Shown: positions 22,829-35,157 of the stretch, piece by piece | Numbering within the stretch: the first letter of the stretch is position 1 | How the letters are laid out: each line of letters opens with the position of its first letter | Origin: Kalaharituber pfeilii | Taxonomy: Eukaryota; Ascomycota; Pezizomycetes; Pezizales; Pezizaceae | Direction: 5' to 3' | Assembly: GCA_015179045.1 (NCBI GenBank) | Contig: WHUZ01000156.1 | Location: 1-64,000 of the forward strand | DNA length: 64,000 nucleotides | Program-made: the position numbers and the translations under genes | Notes under the pieces: generated by a model | What the model was told of the DNA's origin: nothing | The model's database searches: none | Seen by the model: only the letters and a program-made list of their open reading frames with translations

Positions 22829-25800
22829 ATGGACGGAGGCGGCTCCCTCCCGCCGGGCTACAACCCGCTCCCACCTGCCTACCACTCCGGCAAGCACGAC
22901 GCATCGTCAGCCTCGGAGCCACTCGTCGGCGGCAGCTCGTCGTCTGTGTCGGCCACCTCGCATGCGCCGCGCAGCCGGCAGCCCTCGGACAACGGCAATC
23001 CGCCGCAGACCCGCGTGAGCATGCTAGCCCAGCAATACGAGGCGATTGACCGGCCGTATGTGCAGCCCGCCCCGCTCCGACCCGGTGATGATGCGCGCTG
23101 TGCTGCGATGCGCTGCACGTGCTAACTGAGTTTGCAGGCCGCGCGCCCCCAGCCGCTCGTACAACCCCGGCCCGTACCAGCCCTACGAGCCCCCGCCCGC
23201 CGCCGCCGCCAGCCCGCCGCGCGCTGGCTCGTACATCCCGTTCAATCCGGGCCGCGCGGGCCGGGCGTACAGCCCCGCGCCGCAGACGGACCCCGCGTGG
23301 GCGCCGCCAGCCGCGGACTGGGCCAGCGGCGGCAGCAGCAGCAGCGTCGGCGGCGGCGACGGCGGCCAGTACGACCCTCCCGGCCGGCCCGAGACTCCCT
23401 CGTCCGTCCACACGCGCGCGTCGGTGGCCTCCTCGCAACGCCCGCTGCCGCACCCGCCGCCGTACAACCGCCCGCGCAGATACGACGTCCCGCCGGCCGT
23501 CCCCGGCTACGAGGACGCCGCCCACGATCCCCACGGCCCCCCCGTCGACGACGTGGACATGATGGAGTCGCTCGAGGACATGGACGACGACTACGACGAC
23601 GACCTCTACGACGACATCAACGACCGGCGCTACCACCCCCGCCGCCGCCGCAGCGAGGTCGACTCGCTCGCGGGCGACGACGACCTCGGCCATCCCGACC
23701 GCGACCACGGCAACGACGACTCTCTGTACGATGCCGGCCTCCACAGGAAGGAGACAGACGACTCCGCATCCGTCTCCCCGAGCCTGACGCTCACCCGCAC
23801 CCTCTCCCGCACAATCTCCCGCACGCTCTCCCGCACGCACACCCCCGGCGGCCTCTCCGAGTTCTCCGACCTCAAGTCAAAGACCCCCCTCTCCATCACC
23901 TCCGCAAACCCAGATGCCGTCGCCGCCGCAGGGGAGCACTTCGGTCCCGCACCCACGGCCCCGCAGGCCCGCCGCGGCCTTCACCACAAAGCCGTCATGA
24001 AGCGCAAGCAGGTCAAGTTGACTCGCGGAGAGCTCATCCTCGACTGCCGCATCCCGACTATCCTGTACTCCTTCCTCCCCCGCCGCGATGACATGGAGTT
24101 CACGCACATGCGGTACACGGCCGTCACATGCGACCCGGACGACTTTGTCAAGCGTGGTTACATGCTCCGACAGAACCTCGAGGGTATCAACCGGGAGACC
24201 GAGCTCTTCATCTGCGTTACAATGTACAACGAGGACGAGGTGCACTTCACCCGCACTATGCACGGAATCATGCGGAACATTGCCCATTTCTGCTCCCGCA
24301 CAAAGTCCCGCGTGTGGGGTAAGGATGGCTGGCAAAAAATCGTCGTCTGCATTATTTCCGACGGGCGCAAGAAAGTGCATCCCCGAACCCTCGACGCTCT
24401 CGCTGCCATTGGCGTCTACCAGGATGGTATCGCAAAGAACTTGGTCAATGGGCGTCAAGTCACCGCACACGTCTACGAATACACGCCCCAGGTCTCGCTC
24501 GACGCGGACATGAAGTTCAAGGGTGCAGAGAAGGGTATTGTACCAGTCCAAATGATCTTTTGTCTCAAGGAGCAAAATGCAAAAAAGCTCAATTCTCACC
24601 GATGGTTCTTTAATGCCTTTGGAGCGGCTCTAAACCCGAATGTGTGCATTCTGCTGGATGTCGGTACACGGCCGGGGCCAACGTCGTTGTACCATTTGTG
24701 GAAGGCATTTGATACGGATTCGAACGTGGGTGGGGCGTGCGGGGAGATTAAGGCGATGAAGGGAAAGGGATGGCTAGGGCTGTTTAATCCGCTGATTGCG
24801 TCGCAGAACTTTGAGTACAAGATGTCTAACATCCTTGACAAGCCTCTAGAGTCTGTGTTTGGGTACATTACTGTGCTTCCCGGTGCCCTCAGCGCATACC
24901 GGTATCATGCGTTGCAAAATGATGAGAATGGCCATGGGCCACTAAGTCAGTATTTCAAGGGCGAGAAGCTCCACGGTAAAGACGCGGACATCTTCACAGC
25001 GAACATGTATCTTGCCGAGGATCGTATCTTGTGTTGGGAGTTAGTGGCCAAGAGGAACGAGAGGTGGGTGTTAAAGTATGTCAGGAGTGCGACTGGTGAG
25101 ACCGATGTTCCCGGTACGTAAATTACCCCTAAGTAACCACGTTACCCTGAATGCCACCACTAACCACACTTTAACAGACGCCGTGCCCGAATTCGTCTCG
25201 CAACGCCGCCGCTGGCTCAACGGTGCCCTCTTTGCTGCCATCTACTCCCTCATACACTTTCGCCAAATCTGGACCACTGATCACACGCTGGTCCGCAAGA
25301 TTCTCTTGCACATCGAGTTCTTTTATCAATTCATCTCCCTCCTCTTCACGTACTTTTCTCTGGCCAACTTCTACCTCACATTCTACTTTATCGCCGGCGC
25401 GCTCTCGGATCCAGAACTCGACCCCTTTGGACACAAGGTCGGTGCAAGCATATTCACGCTCTTGAAGATCTTCATGATACTCTTAATCTCGACCCAATTT
25501 ATCCTCTCCATGGGCAACCGGCCCCAAGGTGCTAAGAAGATGTTTACGGCATCCATGGCCTCGTACGCATTCATCATGCTGTACACGACTTTCGCCTCCT
25601 TATACATCGTGGTCACCGCGCTGACTGGCACCCGTAAACCCGTGGCAACGGACACCACCATTGGCAACAATGTCTTCACAAACCTAATTGTATCAACCGC
25701 CAGCACATTGGGCATCTACCTGCTCATGTCCTTCGTCTACCTCGATCCCTGGCACATGTTCACGTCTTCACTGCAATACTTCATGATGCTTCCCTCGTAC

Positions 25801-26367
25801 ATCGTCACGCTCCAAGTCTACGCCTTTTGCAACACACACGACGTCTCTTGGGGCACCAAGGGTGACAATACCGTCAACACGGATCTGGGTGCCGCACAAG
25901 GTGGCGCCTCCGCGGACACCGTCGAGCTCGAGATGCCCTCGGAACAACTTGACATCGACTCCGGCTACGACGAGGCCCTGCGCAACCTGCGCGACAAACT
26001 CGAAGTCCCCACTGCGGTTCCTTCAGAGGCACAAGAGCACGAGGACTACTACCGCGCCGTGCGCACATACATGGTCGTCATTTGGATGGTCGCGAACGGC
26101 GTGCTGGCGATGGGTATCACGGAGGCGTTCGGAGTCGAGCAGGTCGGTGATAATTTCTATCTGACGTTCCTTTTATGGGCGGTGGCGGCAGTGGCGTTTT
26201 TCAGAGCGATAGGCAGCTCTGCGTATTTGGTGATTGAAATCGTGTATGGGCTGGTAGAAGGAAAGTTCAGAATAAATTACAAGCCGCTCATGGAACGGTT
26301 TGAGCCGCCGTGGAAGCGAATTAGGAAGGTGAATGCGGAAGTGAACAAGATGAAGGCGCATGTGTGA
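22829..26367 (+). CDS. chsB: Chitin synthase, probably class III
   Basis: A processive membrane glycosyltransferase that makes wall chitin from UDP-GlcNAc. Three exons in phase: 22829-23055, 23138-25113, 25178-26367, with introns 23056-23137 (GTATGT, branch CTAAC) and 25114-25177; about 1130 residues. The first 380 or so residues are an acidic, proline/glycine-rich disordered extension that includes a tandem SRT repeat ([17 protein letters not shown]). Then follow the catalytic motifs [56 protein letters not shown] and the signature [10 protein letters not shown]. Five to seven membrane helices follow, and [19 protein letters not shown]. The sequences around [12 protein letters not shown] and [14 protein letters not shown] resemble class III enzymes (Aspergillus chsB, Neurospora chs-1); class is judged from memory. 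The protein is longer than the usual 900 or so residues because of the N-terminus. Confidence 0.93.
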
Positions 26368-26716
26368 AGTGGGTGGAAAGGGAGAGTTGTTCCTTTTTCA
26401 TTGGTATCATTTTCGAACTTTTTGGGATGACTTCTTTTACTTTTTCTTCTTTTTTTTTTTCTTTGGGGATTTTCTTTCTTCTCTTTTCTTTTCTTCTTTT
26501 TCGCTTTGCCGCAATTTACCACATACCCCACTTTTTAGTTACCCTCATCATGGCCACATACATACATACATACATACATACATGCATACACGCAATGAAA
26601 TTCTGGGAAAATCTACGAAAGGGAAGGTGAATAGGACGCGGAGTGGAATAAAGAACGAAAATTATGGAGGAGGATGGAGGAGGAGGAATAAAGAACTAAC
26701 GATTTTTTTTAGAGGG

Positions 26717-26750
<34 letters not shown>

Positions 26751-28043
26751 TAATGAAGAAATGAAGGAATTTGGCTGACTGGATGCTGGGGACCATGGAA
26801 ATTTATTCATGTATCATGTCAAAAAAAAGTTTTCCATCGAAATGAAAGAAGAATGTATGTATGTTATGTATATAATTATGAAAATATAAGAAAAACTTGT
26901 AAAATTTTCGGTAGTCGTTAAGATGATAGGGGATTCGCAGGTTGACAGCATAAGGAATATGAGAAGTAGTGAAAAAAAAAAAAGGAAAAATAGATACATT
27001 AATAAAAATGTATAAAACGAAAGGTTGGGATATAATATCTGGTTCGAGCTATAGCCAGGCGGGTAGGTTTTGGGGTAGGGGGGTGATAAGAGGAAGACTG
27101 TTACCCTTAGGTACTTTGCTCCCTGCCCTTTTACGCTCAGCCCGGGCCACGGAGGCTACAAGTAATCAATCTAAGTGCATGTACGTATGTTACTTCCGAG
27201 TTGCGTGGTTTCCTCACTATAATAGTTATAGAGAGGGCGGGTAACACAGCATCCCTAGGTCTACGCCTGAGTTCATAATCATCTAAGGCTGTTTAAACTC
27301 CTTAACTGACCACAGCACGCACCCCTGTCAATTGCAGTACTCAGCATCTCACGTACGTACGTAACATTTTGTTTTTCTCTGGCAGCAACTTAAGAATGCT
27401 AAATTGGCATGCGTAATGATAGAGAGAGGAAAAAAAAAAAAGAAAAAAAACCAAAAAGAGGGTGACAAATCATGTGGTGACAAATCATGTCACCACACAG
27501 GAATTCCAAGACTTTTTCTTTTCTCACGACAGCACTTCTCTGCCAAGGGAAGTAAGTTCCAATTAACCCCACACTGGCCCCGTTATGTGATGACCCTTCT
27601 GTATTCCCGGAGTCTCTTCTCTCGCCTGCGTCAGACTCCTATTCCTGTACGATCCATTCCGCGCCTAATTCATAGGTAAAAATAACACCTAACCCTAAAC
27701 AAAAAACAGTATTCACAGTCCCATTTGCCAAAGAGTCATATCTCATGTACTCTGCTGCCACCACATCAATTCCAAAAAAGGAAAGAACAAAATTGCTCAC
27801 GCCAGTTGCATGCCAAAGAACAAAGAAAAGCTCAAAATCCCAATCTGCTCAACTTATACGCCTGAAGGAAACATGATATAGCCAATTCGGGGAAAACAGA
27901 AATTACAAATGAAACAATGAACTGGAAGACAAAAAATAGGTACAGTAAGACTGGTAGCCCAAGTTTGAGGAAATAGAAAGTAGTAGAAGGATAGGGTGTC
28001 TTGGTATCAAAAGTTCTGTGCCTTTTCCGACGATCCTGCTGGC
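26368..28043. other. Intergenic region with simple repeats
   Basis: Space between convergent chitin synthase (plus) and WD40 gene (minus). It has a (CATA)n array at about 26556-26585, a run of 31 A (26717-26747), and a nearby direct repeat GGTGACAAATCATGT at 27461-27493. No gene recognised. Confidence 0.7.
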
Positions 28044-30269
28044 TCACCTCATCTTAATGCTGGGGAAGACTTTTCTCTCTGCTAAATCGATCTTGTACTC
28101 GACTATCCCTTTAATCGTGGCGACATACCTAAACCATGAATGTCAATAATGTCAATAAGACTACAAGATTACAGCATCAACTTACAACTTGCTTCCATCA
28201 ACACTCATAGTACAACCAGTGATGTTGACCACGCCATTCCTTTCAGAATCCGCGGATTCGCTATCTCCAACCCCGCTGACAGAATCGCTCCTCCTGCTAG
28301 CTCCACCGCTGTGCAATGTTCGCCTGAGGATATTACGTCGCCTTTCTTCGGCAATCATAATAGTCAGCTGCTCCCTGTTACGCTGCAGCTGATTGACCTC
28401 TTCAACTGGCCGTCGCTGGGCTTCGTAATCAATCCGCCAGTGAATCGGCCGACCAGGGGCAGAAGCAGCCGAGCTAGCATTATCGGAATTGCTCTCTGCT
28501 TGACTACTATGAGATTGAGAATTCGGAGAGTCTGTAGCATTATTGGTGGTATGGCTCCTTCTCCGTGGAGAATCGTGGGTACGATTTCTGGCACGGTCAC
28601 GCTCCAGCTGTCGCTCACGGTAATCTCGAATCATGCTTGACGTTGTTGGAGACAACGGTCGAGATCCAAATGATAGCGGAGATGAGGAATCCAAATTGGT
28701 GGAAACCGTGATTTGAGGTAACACTGACGAGGGATTTAGAGTATACGGTGACATGACTGTAGTAGGTATATTTCGCATGTAGTATCTTGGATTCATATAT
28801 GGCGATAGAGACATTCCTGTGGTTACGGGGTAAAGCGTTGTTGTTGACACATTTGGATTGTGCGACCAACCATCCCGTGTTACGACATGGTCTCGGAAAT
28901 ACCCTTCCATTTCATCCACTGCGGCTTCCTCCTCCAAGTCATCTTCTTCTTGACCTGGGTTCCGAGAACTTAGCTCCTCAAGACTTCCTGCGCGACAAAT
29001 ATTATCCGAGACTCCCAGAACTTCAATATCCAAAATGTTATCGTGACTACTTAATACATCAATAATCTGACGCCGATTGAAATTGCTGCGCACATCGGCA
29101 ATCGTAACTCTCCCCGAGTGTTCTGCCCAAACCAGTAGATCCCAAGGGGCAGGAGAGAATTGTACGCTTCTCACAGCGCCAGCATGCGTTCCCGGTCTTG
29201 ATGATGGTATTACCTTCACAATTGGTGAAGGCTTGCTTGGTGCGGAGGAGGAAAGATATCGAGTGTCGAAAATTGTAATTGATCCATCTTGGGATGCAAT
29301 CGCACATAGCACAGACGACGGAGAAAAACTAGTTGATATCAAGGCATCGGGTGTACCGGCAGTTAATTGTGCTGTCAATGTCCAAGGTTCCCTACCTGCT
29401 TCGTAGTTGGCAGATGTGCTGGCATTTGAATGATAAAAGTATACATTTCTAGAATCCCCGACAACAACAAGATGTTTTCCGTTTGGTGATATCGAGGCAT
29501 GGTTTGTAGAGATAGGCAAATGTAAAGTAGCTTGCACTCGATTTTGCGAAAGCGAGAAGACTCTTACAGTCTTATCGTTATTCCTAATACGAGGCACCCA
29601 GTTAGCATGCATATAAATTTTCATAAGATTTCAATATTAACATACGTTAAAATTGCCAATACATCATCGTCATTTCTTGAGCCTGGAGGCCTGTGCAATG
29701 TAATAGAGTTGACTATTGAGCCTCCCAGTTCGCTGACTTTAACTTCCGGCTTGTGAGGTGGTTCGTCTTCAGGGTCCATTTCCATGACAACGGATTCATC
29801 TTCATTATTTGCTCGCGCTTTCCCATGATCCCCAACCCGGATTGATGCAAAATGCCCGTCGTTCCCTCCTCCAGCGCATACCCAGCCGAACTTGGCTCCC
29901 AGACATCGTGGATTGAACGGTAATGAAGCCACTAGCTCACGCCTGCGAGTTTCTGTATTTAGCGAGAATATGTTACTCCCGGTAGGGTAGTACAGGACAT
30001 TTGATTCTGGGGCGCATAGCAACGACCGAAGTTGCCAATGCCTGCTCGCAGAAATAGTCAGCCAAAGGGCAAAGACGACAGGGTAGACCTTGAGAGGGGT
30101 TGAACTCACTTGTCTGGTATCTTTGCATGGTAGAACGGAAGTGGGGATGGGAGGATCAAGGAGCTATATTGACTACATTAGAGAAAACCCATGCGGGTAA
30201 GCGAAATCTATGCACCCATGATGCTTGGAGAGTGTAGGGTTCAACTTACACTGGATCGTCAACCGTCAT
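28044..30269 (-). CDS. WD40-repeat protein (fungal DUF2415-type)
   Basis: Five exons in phase give 654 residues: 30269-30250, 30172-30110, 30044-29646, 29583-28186, 28128-28044. Exon 1 is short (MTVDDPV), followed by LPFYHAKIPDNRHWQLRSLL. The N-terminal half has beta-propeller features: FGWVCAGGG, SIVNSITLHRPPG, NNDKTVRVFSLSQNRVQATL, HASISPNGKHLVVVGDSRNV, IASQDGSITIFDTR, AVRSVQFSPAPWDLLVWAEH. The segment HLPISTNHASISPNGK resembles the domain described as DUF2415 in fungal WD proteins. The C-terminal half is a long serine/arginine-rich disordered region (RDYRERQLERDRARNRTH), then a final strand NITGCTMSVDGSKLYVATIKGIV. The molecular role is not known to me; such proteins usually act as scaffolds. 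All introns are 57-77 nt with canonical sites. Confidence 0.82.
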
Positions 30270-30579
30270 GGTATCAAACTTTCACCATTGATAGGACGCA
30301 GTCAGGCCTAGCTGGGGCTGGGGGGGGGTTCTTGGGTCGTCCTTTAGTCCCCTTTTATCTAGTTTTTTCTAGCTTTTATAATTCCTGTTACTGGAGTCCT
30401 CTCCTATTTTTCTTTCTCACCGAAGTGCGGTTGGGGAGTGATGGGCTGTGCTCAGAACCCGCTCTTAGGGCGAAACACGAATTGTATAAATTAATTTGGG
30501 GTTTGATCGATAGAGTTTATGCAGCACCTACTAGCAGGACAGAGGGGAGCAGGGAAGGAGATAGGGTTTTTCTTTTTGT

Positions 30580-30795
30580 TGGCGTTGGGGGGGGGGGGCG
30601 TTGGGGGTGTTGGGGCGGCGGTGGGAGAGCCGTGGTGGGGGGGGGGGGGGTTGAGCTGCGGTGCGGCCGGGCTCAAGCTCGAGGCGTCGCTGGCGCTTCT
30701 GGCGGGCTGGGGCCGTCGGGAACTTATAGCGATACAGCTGGCTGGCTTGGGGGTTGGGGGGGGGTTAGGGGGTTGGGGGGGGGGGGGGGGGGTGG
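30580..30795 (+). repeat. Cluster of long G runs
   Basis: G runs of 12, 14 and 18 bases with several shorter ones (GGGGG, GGGG) within 215 bp, about 320-525 bp upstream of the WD40 gene start. The spacing allows G-quadruplex formation on the plus strand. Confidence 0.8.
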
Positions 30796-32667
30796 TGGAC
30801 GAGGGCCACGAGACGCAGCAGACAGCGCGAGGACGAGCAGTATGCACTGCACTCGCTGCTCAGCGTACAAGTCACTTGCACCGCAGGCGAGGGCGGGCGT
30901 GTCTGGACGGCCGCTGCCCGCTGCTCGCCGGGCTTGCCAGCTTGCGTCAGAATTGGCCCTGGCTCCGTGCCAATGCGCGCTGGCTCAGCGTGCTGTCGCC
31001 CGCCCTGCTGTCTCCCTCTGGATCTCGCGCTGCAGCGTGTGTGGCTGCTGGCTGCTGCTGGCTGCTGCTGGCTGGGCCGCTGTACGAGAGCCGGGCTGCA
31101 GCTCCTCGATCGGTCTGCTATGTGCTATGTGCTATGTGCGGGCGTGGGTTTGCCTTCCTCCTGTGCTCTGCTTGCGCTCGCAGAGACTGGATACCCGTTG
31201 CTGCAGAAATCCTTGGCTCGCGTTGGCGCTCTGCTGCTCCTCTTCGGTTTCTTCGCCCTCGTGTGCCCCTCCGCGCAATTCACCTTTCACCTTCCCTTTC
31301 CCATGCGAATGCACTGCTTCTGTAGATCGGCGGCGGCGGCGACGAGCACAAGACGCAGCTCATAGGTACTCCAGCAAGCAACCGCGCTTGCACTGAAAGG
31401 GCACCTGGTGACGGCCTCACACAGATGGATTGGCCAATGATGTGGCGGCTTGGCGGCTTGGCGTACCAAGCTCCCTCCCCCCCCCCCCCCCCCGGCGCCT
31501 CATTGTACGTACTCTACCGTTGATGGGCCGCATGTATCATCTCGCACCCCCCCATCCACTGGTCGCCAGTTTGCTGTGACAGTGACGGCCCCAACTTCAC
31601 AAGTACTCTGTGCAAAGCAACAGCCGTTGGAAGCGTTTATCACACAGTGCAATTGCCACGCTGCCTGCACTACCAACAGACGATAGTTTACAGCTCAGTC
31701 AAGCCCATGCTCGTGAGGTACGTGTAGATCGTAACAATGGCACTGGCTGTTTGTACTGCATGCTTCCTGATATTAGACTGCGACGACCGCACCTATATTG
31801 CGCGCATGCAGCTATGGGTATGCTCCCGTACTGGGGTGCATGGTACGACCTGCTACTTGGAGCGTTCCATTGGCCTTCTGATACCCCCCCCCCCCCCCCC
31901 CCCCCAGCGCTCCAGACGCCCCCAGGCTCGCAAATGCATAACCATCGCTCTCTATGGATCCCCTGCCATTTAATCGGTGATAAGAATCGCTGTGGTGTTA
32001 CGCTTTCTATTAGAATACTAGACAATTATATGCGCGCAACCAGATAGCATCTCAGAACATTGTGGAGGAGTCGAAACGTTTGCGTAGCGTAGCATGCATC
32101 GTGGACGCTGCTTTGTACGGTACTGCGTAACTGATGCTGGCTGGGATCGAATAGACCCTCACATACAAAGCAGATCAAGTGCTCGTGCTAGCATACTGTA
32201 AACTGACGGCCCTGGAAACCTACTAATAGTCTCCGAAAAGCCATACTTTGCTCAGGGACAGGCACCTGACGTTGCACCACCCGCCCAGTGCCCATGTTGG
32301 AGATAGCCGCCCCCACGATTCCTCGATTTGTCGATGCTGGCAGTCCCCACCCTAGTCTCGTGCCTTCCACTAGTGTCGTAACCAGGCTTCTACCCCTGCG
32401 CTTCGCCAAACTCCGTACGCCAAGATTTACAACTCAAGGACGTCAACCTGATGGGTATGATACCACCGATGCCCCCTCTGTGCAGGACTGTCCGTACAGT
32501 ATACCACAGTAGCCGTCAGCACTAGTAGGCCCTGCCAGAGGGTAGTGGCGGGTTCCATCTGTTTCTCTTGGTGCCATGGAAAAGTTTTGGCTGATGACCT
32601 GAAAAGAGTAAGAAGCTAAAAGAAAAGAAAAAAAAAAAGGGAAAAAAAAAGGGAAAAAAAAAAAGGG

Positions 32668-32700
<33 letters not shown>

Positions 32701-32713
32701 AAAAAAGATTTTA

Positions 32714-32730
32714 CGAATAAGAATTTTTCT
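32714..32730. promoter_or_regulatory. Possible gapped heat-shock element upstream of mitochondrial Hsp70
   Basis: GAA at 32715, GAA at 32721 and TTC at 32727 are spaced by three bases each, close to but not exactly the nGAAnnTTCn pattern bound by heat-shock factor. It lies about 200 bp upstream of the ATG. An AT-rich CTATTTAA box follows near 32750. Weak evidence. Confidence 0.25.
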
Positions 32731-32918
32731 CACGCCTTACATCATCCCTCTATTTAACCTCCCACCTATTCGTCCATCTCCATCATCACAAATCTCCCTC
32801 AAGTTCGGTTCCACCGGCGCCTGCCTCTCTCTCATCACCCGTTCCCTCCCGCACACACACTACTTCTTCATACCCCTTCATCGATTGTTCTGTGTTCGTT
32901 CCTTCATCTAGTATCATC

Positions 32919-35157
32919 ATGGTGCTTGCTGCAAGAATTGCTCGTGCGGTAAGTTTTCGGCTACTCTGTGGCAGAGTTTCCTCTACCCCGCTGTCAAAAA
33001 TGAATTGAATATCAGACTAATCCAATGTGGGCCTTCAGATTCCCGCGCAACTGCTCCAGTAAGTAAAATCAATGCCTTCAGGAGCCCACTCAACGCCTCA
33101 TTCCGTCGATTCCAGTCGACGGAAGGGCGGAGAAGGTGAAGGGACAGGTAATTGGCATCGATTTGGGTAAGTATTCTCCAGTAAAGTAGAGAGGCATCTA
33201 TATGAACCCGAGATTAATGAAGTTCTCTTGTAGGTACAACGAACTCTGCTGTGTGTGTGATGGAAGGGAAGATTCCAAGGGTCATTGAGAACGCTGAGGG
33301 TGCTCGAACCACCCCTCTGTTGTGGCTTTCACTGCCGATGGTGAGAGGCTGGTTGGTGTATCTGCTAAGCGTCAAGCCGTTGTCAATCCCGAGAATACCC
33401 TTTTTGCTACCAAACGCCTCATTGGAAGGCGATTCACCGATCCAGAAGTCCAAAAAGATATTGGCCAAGTTCCCTACAAGATTATTGCGCACACTAATGG
33501 CGACGCTTGGCTCGAGGCACGAGGACAAAAGTACTCTCCATCCCAAATTGGTGGCTTCATCCTTCAAAAAATGAAGGAAACTGCGGAAGGATTCTTGGGT
33601 AAGCCAGTGAAGAATGCTGTCGTCACTGTTCCTGCATACTTCAATGATTCCCAGCGTCAAGCCACAAAGGATGCTGGTCAGATCGCCGGTTTGAATGTCC
33701 TTCGTGTAGTCAACGAGCCTACCGCTGCTGCTCTTGCTTATGGGCTTGACAAGGAAACCGACAAAGTTGTTGCAGTTTTCGACTTGGGTGGTGGCACTTT
33801 CGATATTTCTATCTTGGAAATCCAAAAGGGTGTATTTGAAGTCAAGTCCACCAATGGTGACACTCACTTAGGTGGTGAGGACTTTGACATTGCCCTTGTC
33901 CGCCACATCGTTCAACAGTTCAAGAAGGAGAGCGGAATTGACCTCTCGAATGACCGCATGGCCATTCAGCGTATCCGTGAGGCGGCCGAAAAGGCTAAGA
34001 TGGAGCTTTCTTCTACCCTCCAGACTGATATCAACCTTCCATTTATCACTGCAGATGCATCTGGCCCCAAGCACATTAACACCAAGCTTACCCGTGCGCA
34101 GTTCGAAGCCCTTGTTGACCCCTTGGTCCAGAAGACTACCGAGCCTTGCCGCAAGGCCTTGAAAGATGCGGGTCTTCAGCCGAAAGATATCCAAGAGGTT
34201 ATCCTCGTCGGAGGAATGACTCGTATGCCCAAGGTCGTTGAGACTGTCAAGAGCATCTTCGGTCGCGATCCTGCCAAATCTGTGAATCCTGATGAAGCTG
34301 TTGCTATTGGTGCTGCTGTCCAGGGGGCCGTTCTCTCTGGTGAGGTCCTGGATGTCTTGCTTCTTGACGTGACACCATTGTCTCTTGGTATCGAGACTCT
34401 CGGTGGTGTCTTCACCAGGCTTATCAATCGCAACACCACCATCCCCACCAAAAAGTCACAGGTATGTCAACCAATGTTGATTATCCCCATTTGAATTTGA
34501 ATCGGATGCTAACAGAGACTCCAGGTCTTCTCCACTGCGGCAGACTTCCAGACTGCCGTCGAGATCAAGGTTTTCCAGGGTGAACGTGAGCTCGTGAAAG
34601 ATAACAAGCTCCTCGGCAACTTCCAACTCGTTGGCATTCCTCCTGCCCACCGTGGTGTTCCTCAAATTGAGGTTACCTTCGATATTGATGCCGACTCCAT
34701 CGTCCACGTCTCCGCTAAAGACAAGTCCACCGGCAAGGACCAATCGATCACCATTGCATCCGGATCAGGTCTCAGTGATAGCGAGATTAAGTCTATGATT
34801 GATGATGCTGAGAAGTATGGTGAAGCCGATAAGGAGCGCAAGGCTGCCATCGAAGCTGCTAACCGTGCTGATGGCATCCTGAACGATACCGAGAAGAACT
34901 TAAAGGATTTTGCCGACAGACTCGACAAGACTGAGGTTGATGCCATCAAGGAGAAGATGGCTTCTCTTCGTGAGACCATCGCAAAAGCTCAGGCAGGAGA
35001 GGGCGCTGTCACATCCCAGCAGCTTAAAGAAAAGATCGATGACTTCCAACTTGCTACGCTCACCCTCTTCGACAAGATGCACAAGGCCCGTGCTGAGGCC
35101 GATTCTGCTTCCCAATCCCAGGGACAATCCACGGAAGGAGGTGAAAAGAAGGAGTAA
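32919..35157 (+). CDS. SSC1: Mitochondrial Hsp70 (frameshifted in this sequence)
   Basis: ATP-driven chaperone and import motor of the mitochondrial matrix. Exon 1 is 32919-32948 ([10 protein letters not shown]); an exon around 33082-33166 encodes [12 protein letters not shown]; 33234-34461 and 34525-35157 encode the rest. Hallmarks: the phosphate loop [65 protein letters not shown], and the substrate domain [19 protein letters not shown]; the tail is GEKKE. Exon 33234-34461 is one base short of phase: near 33316 the frame breaks within the conserved TTPSVVAFT motif (one T missing in CCTCTG). The presequence is also disturbed, since a typical [10 protein letters not shown] stretch (33100-33130) lies in another frame from the mature start. 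Everything else is intact and highly conserved, so sequencing or assembly errors are more likely than a pseudogene. Confidence 0.9.

Larger units (their letters stand above)
30270..32918. other. Intergenic region between divergent WD40 and Hsp70 genes, rich in G/C runs
   Basis: Long frames here are low-complexity products of G runs and GC bias and show no domain. It holds G tracts at 30587-30598, 30637-30650 and 30775-30792, C tracts at 31477-31493 and 31884-31905, and A-rich tracts ending with 31 A (32668-32698) upstream of Hsp70. Confidence 0.7.

Noticed and set aside
23119..24091. Arginine/proline-rich frames overlapping chitin synthase
   Set aside because: They are out-of-frame readings of a GC-rich, proline-rich coding exon whose true frame continues into the catalytic domain.
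30191..31396. Long plus-strand open frame of 401 codons
   Set aside because: It overlaps the start of the WD40 gene on the other strand and consists of glycine, alanine and arginine runs from G tracts; there is no domain.
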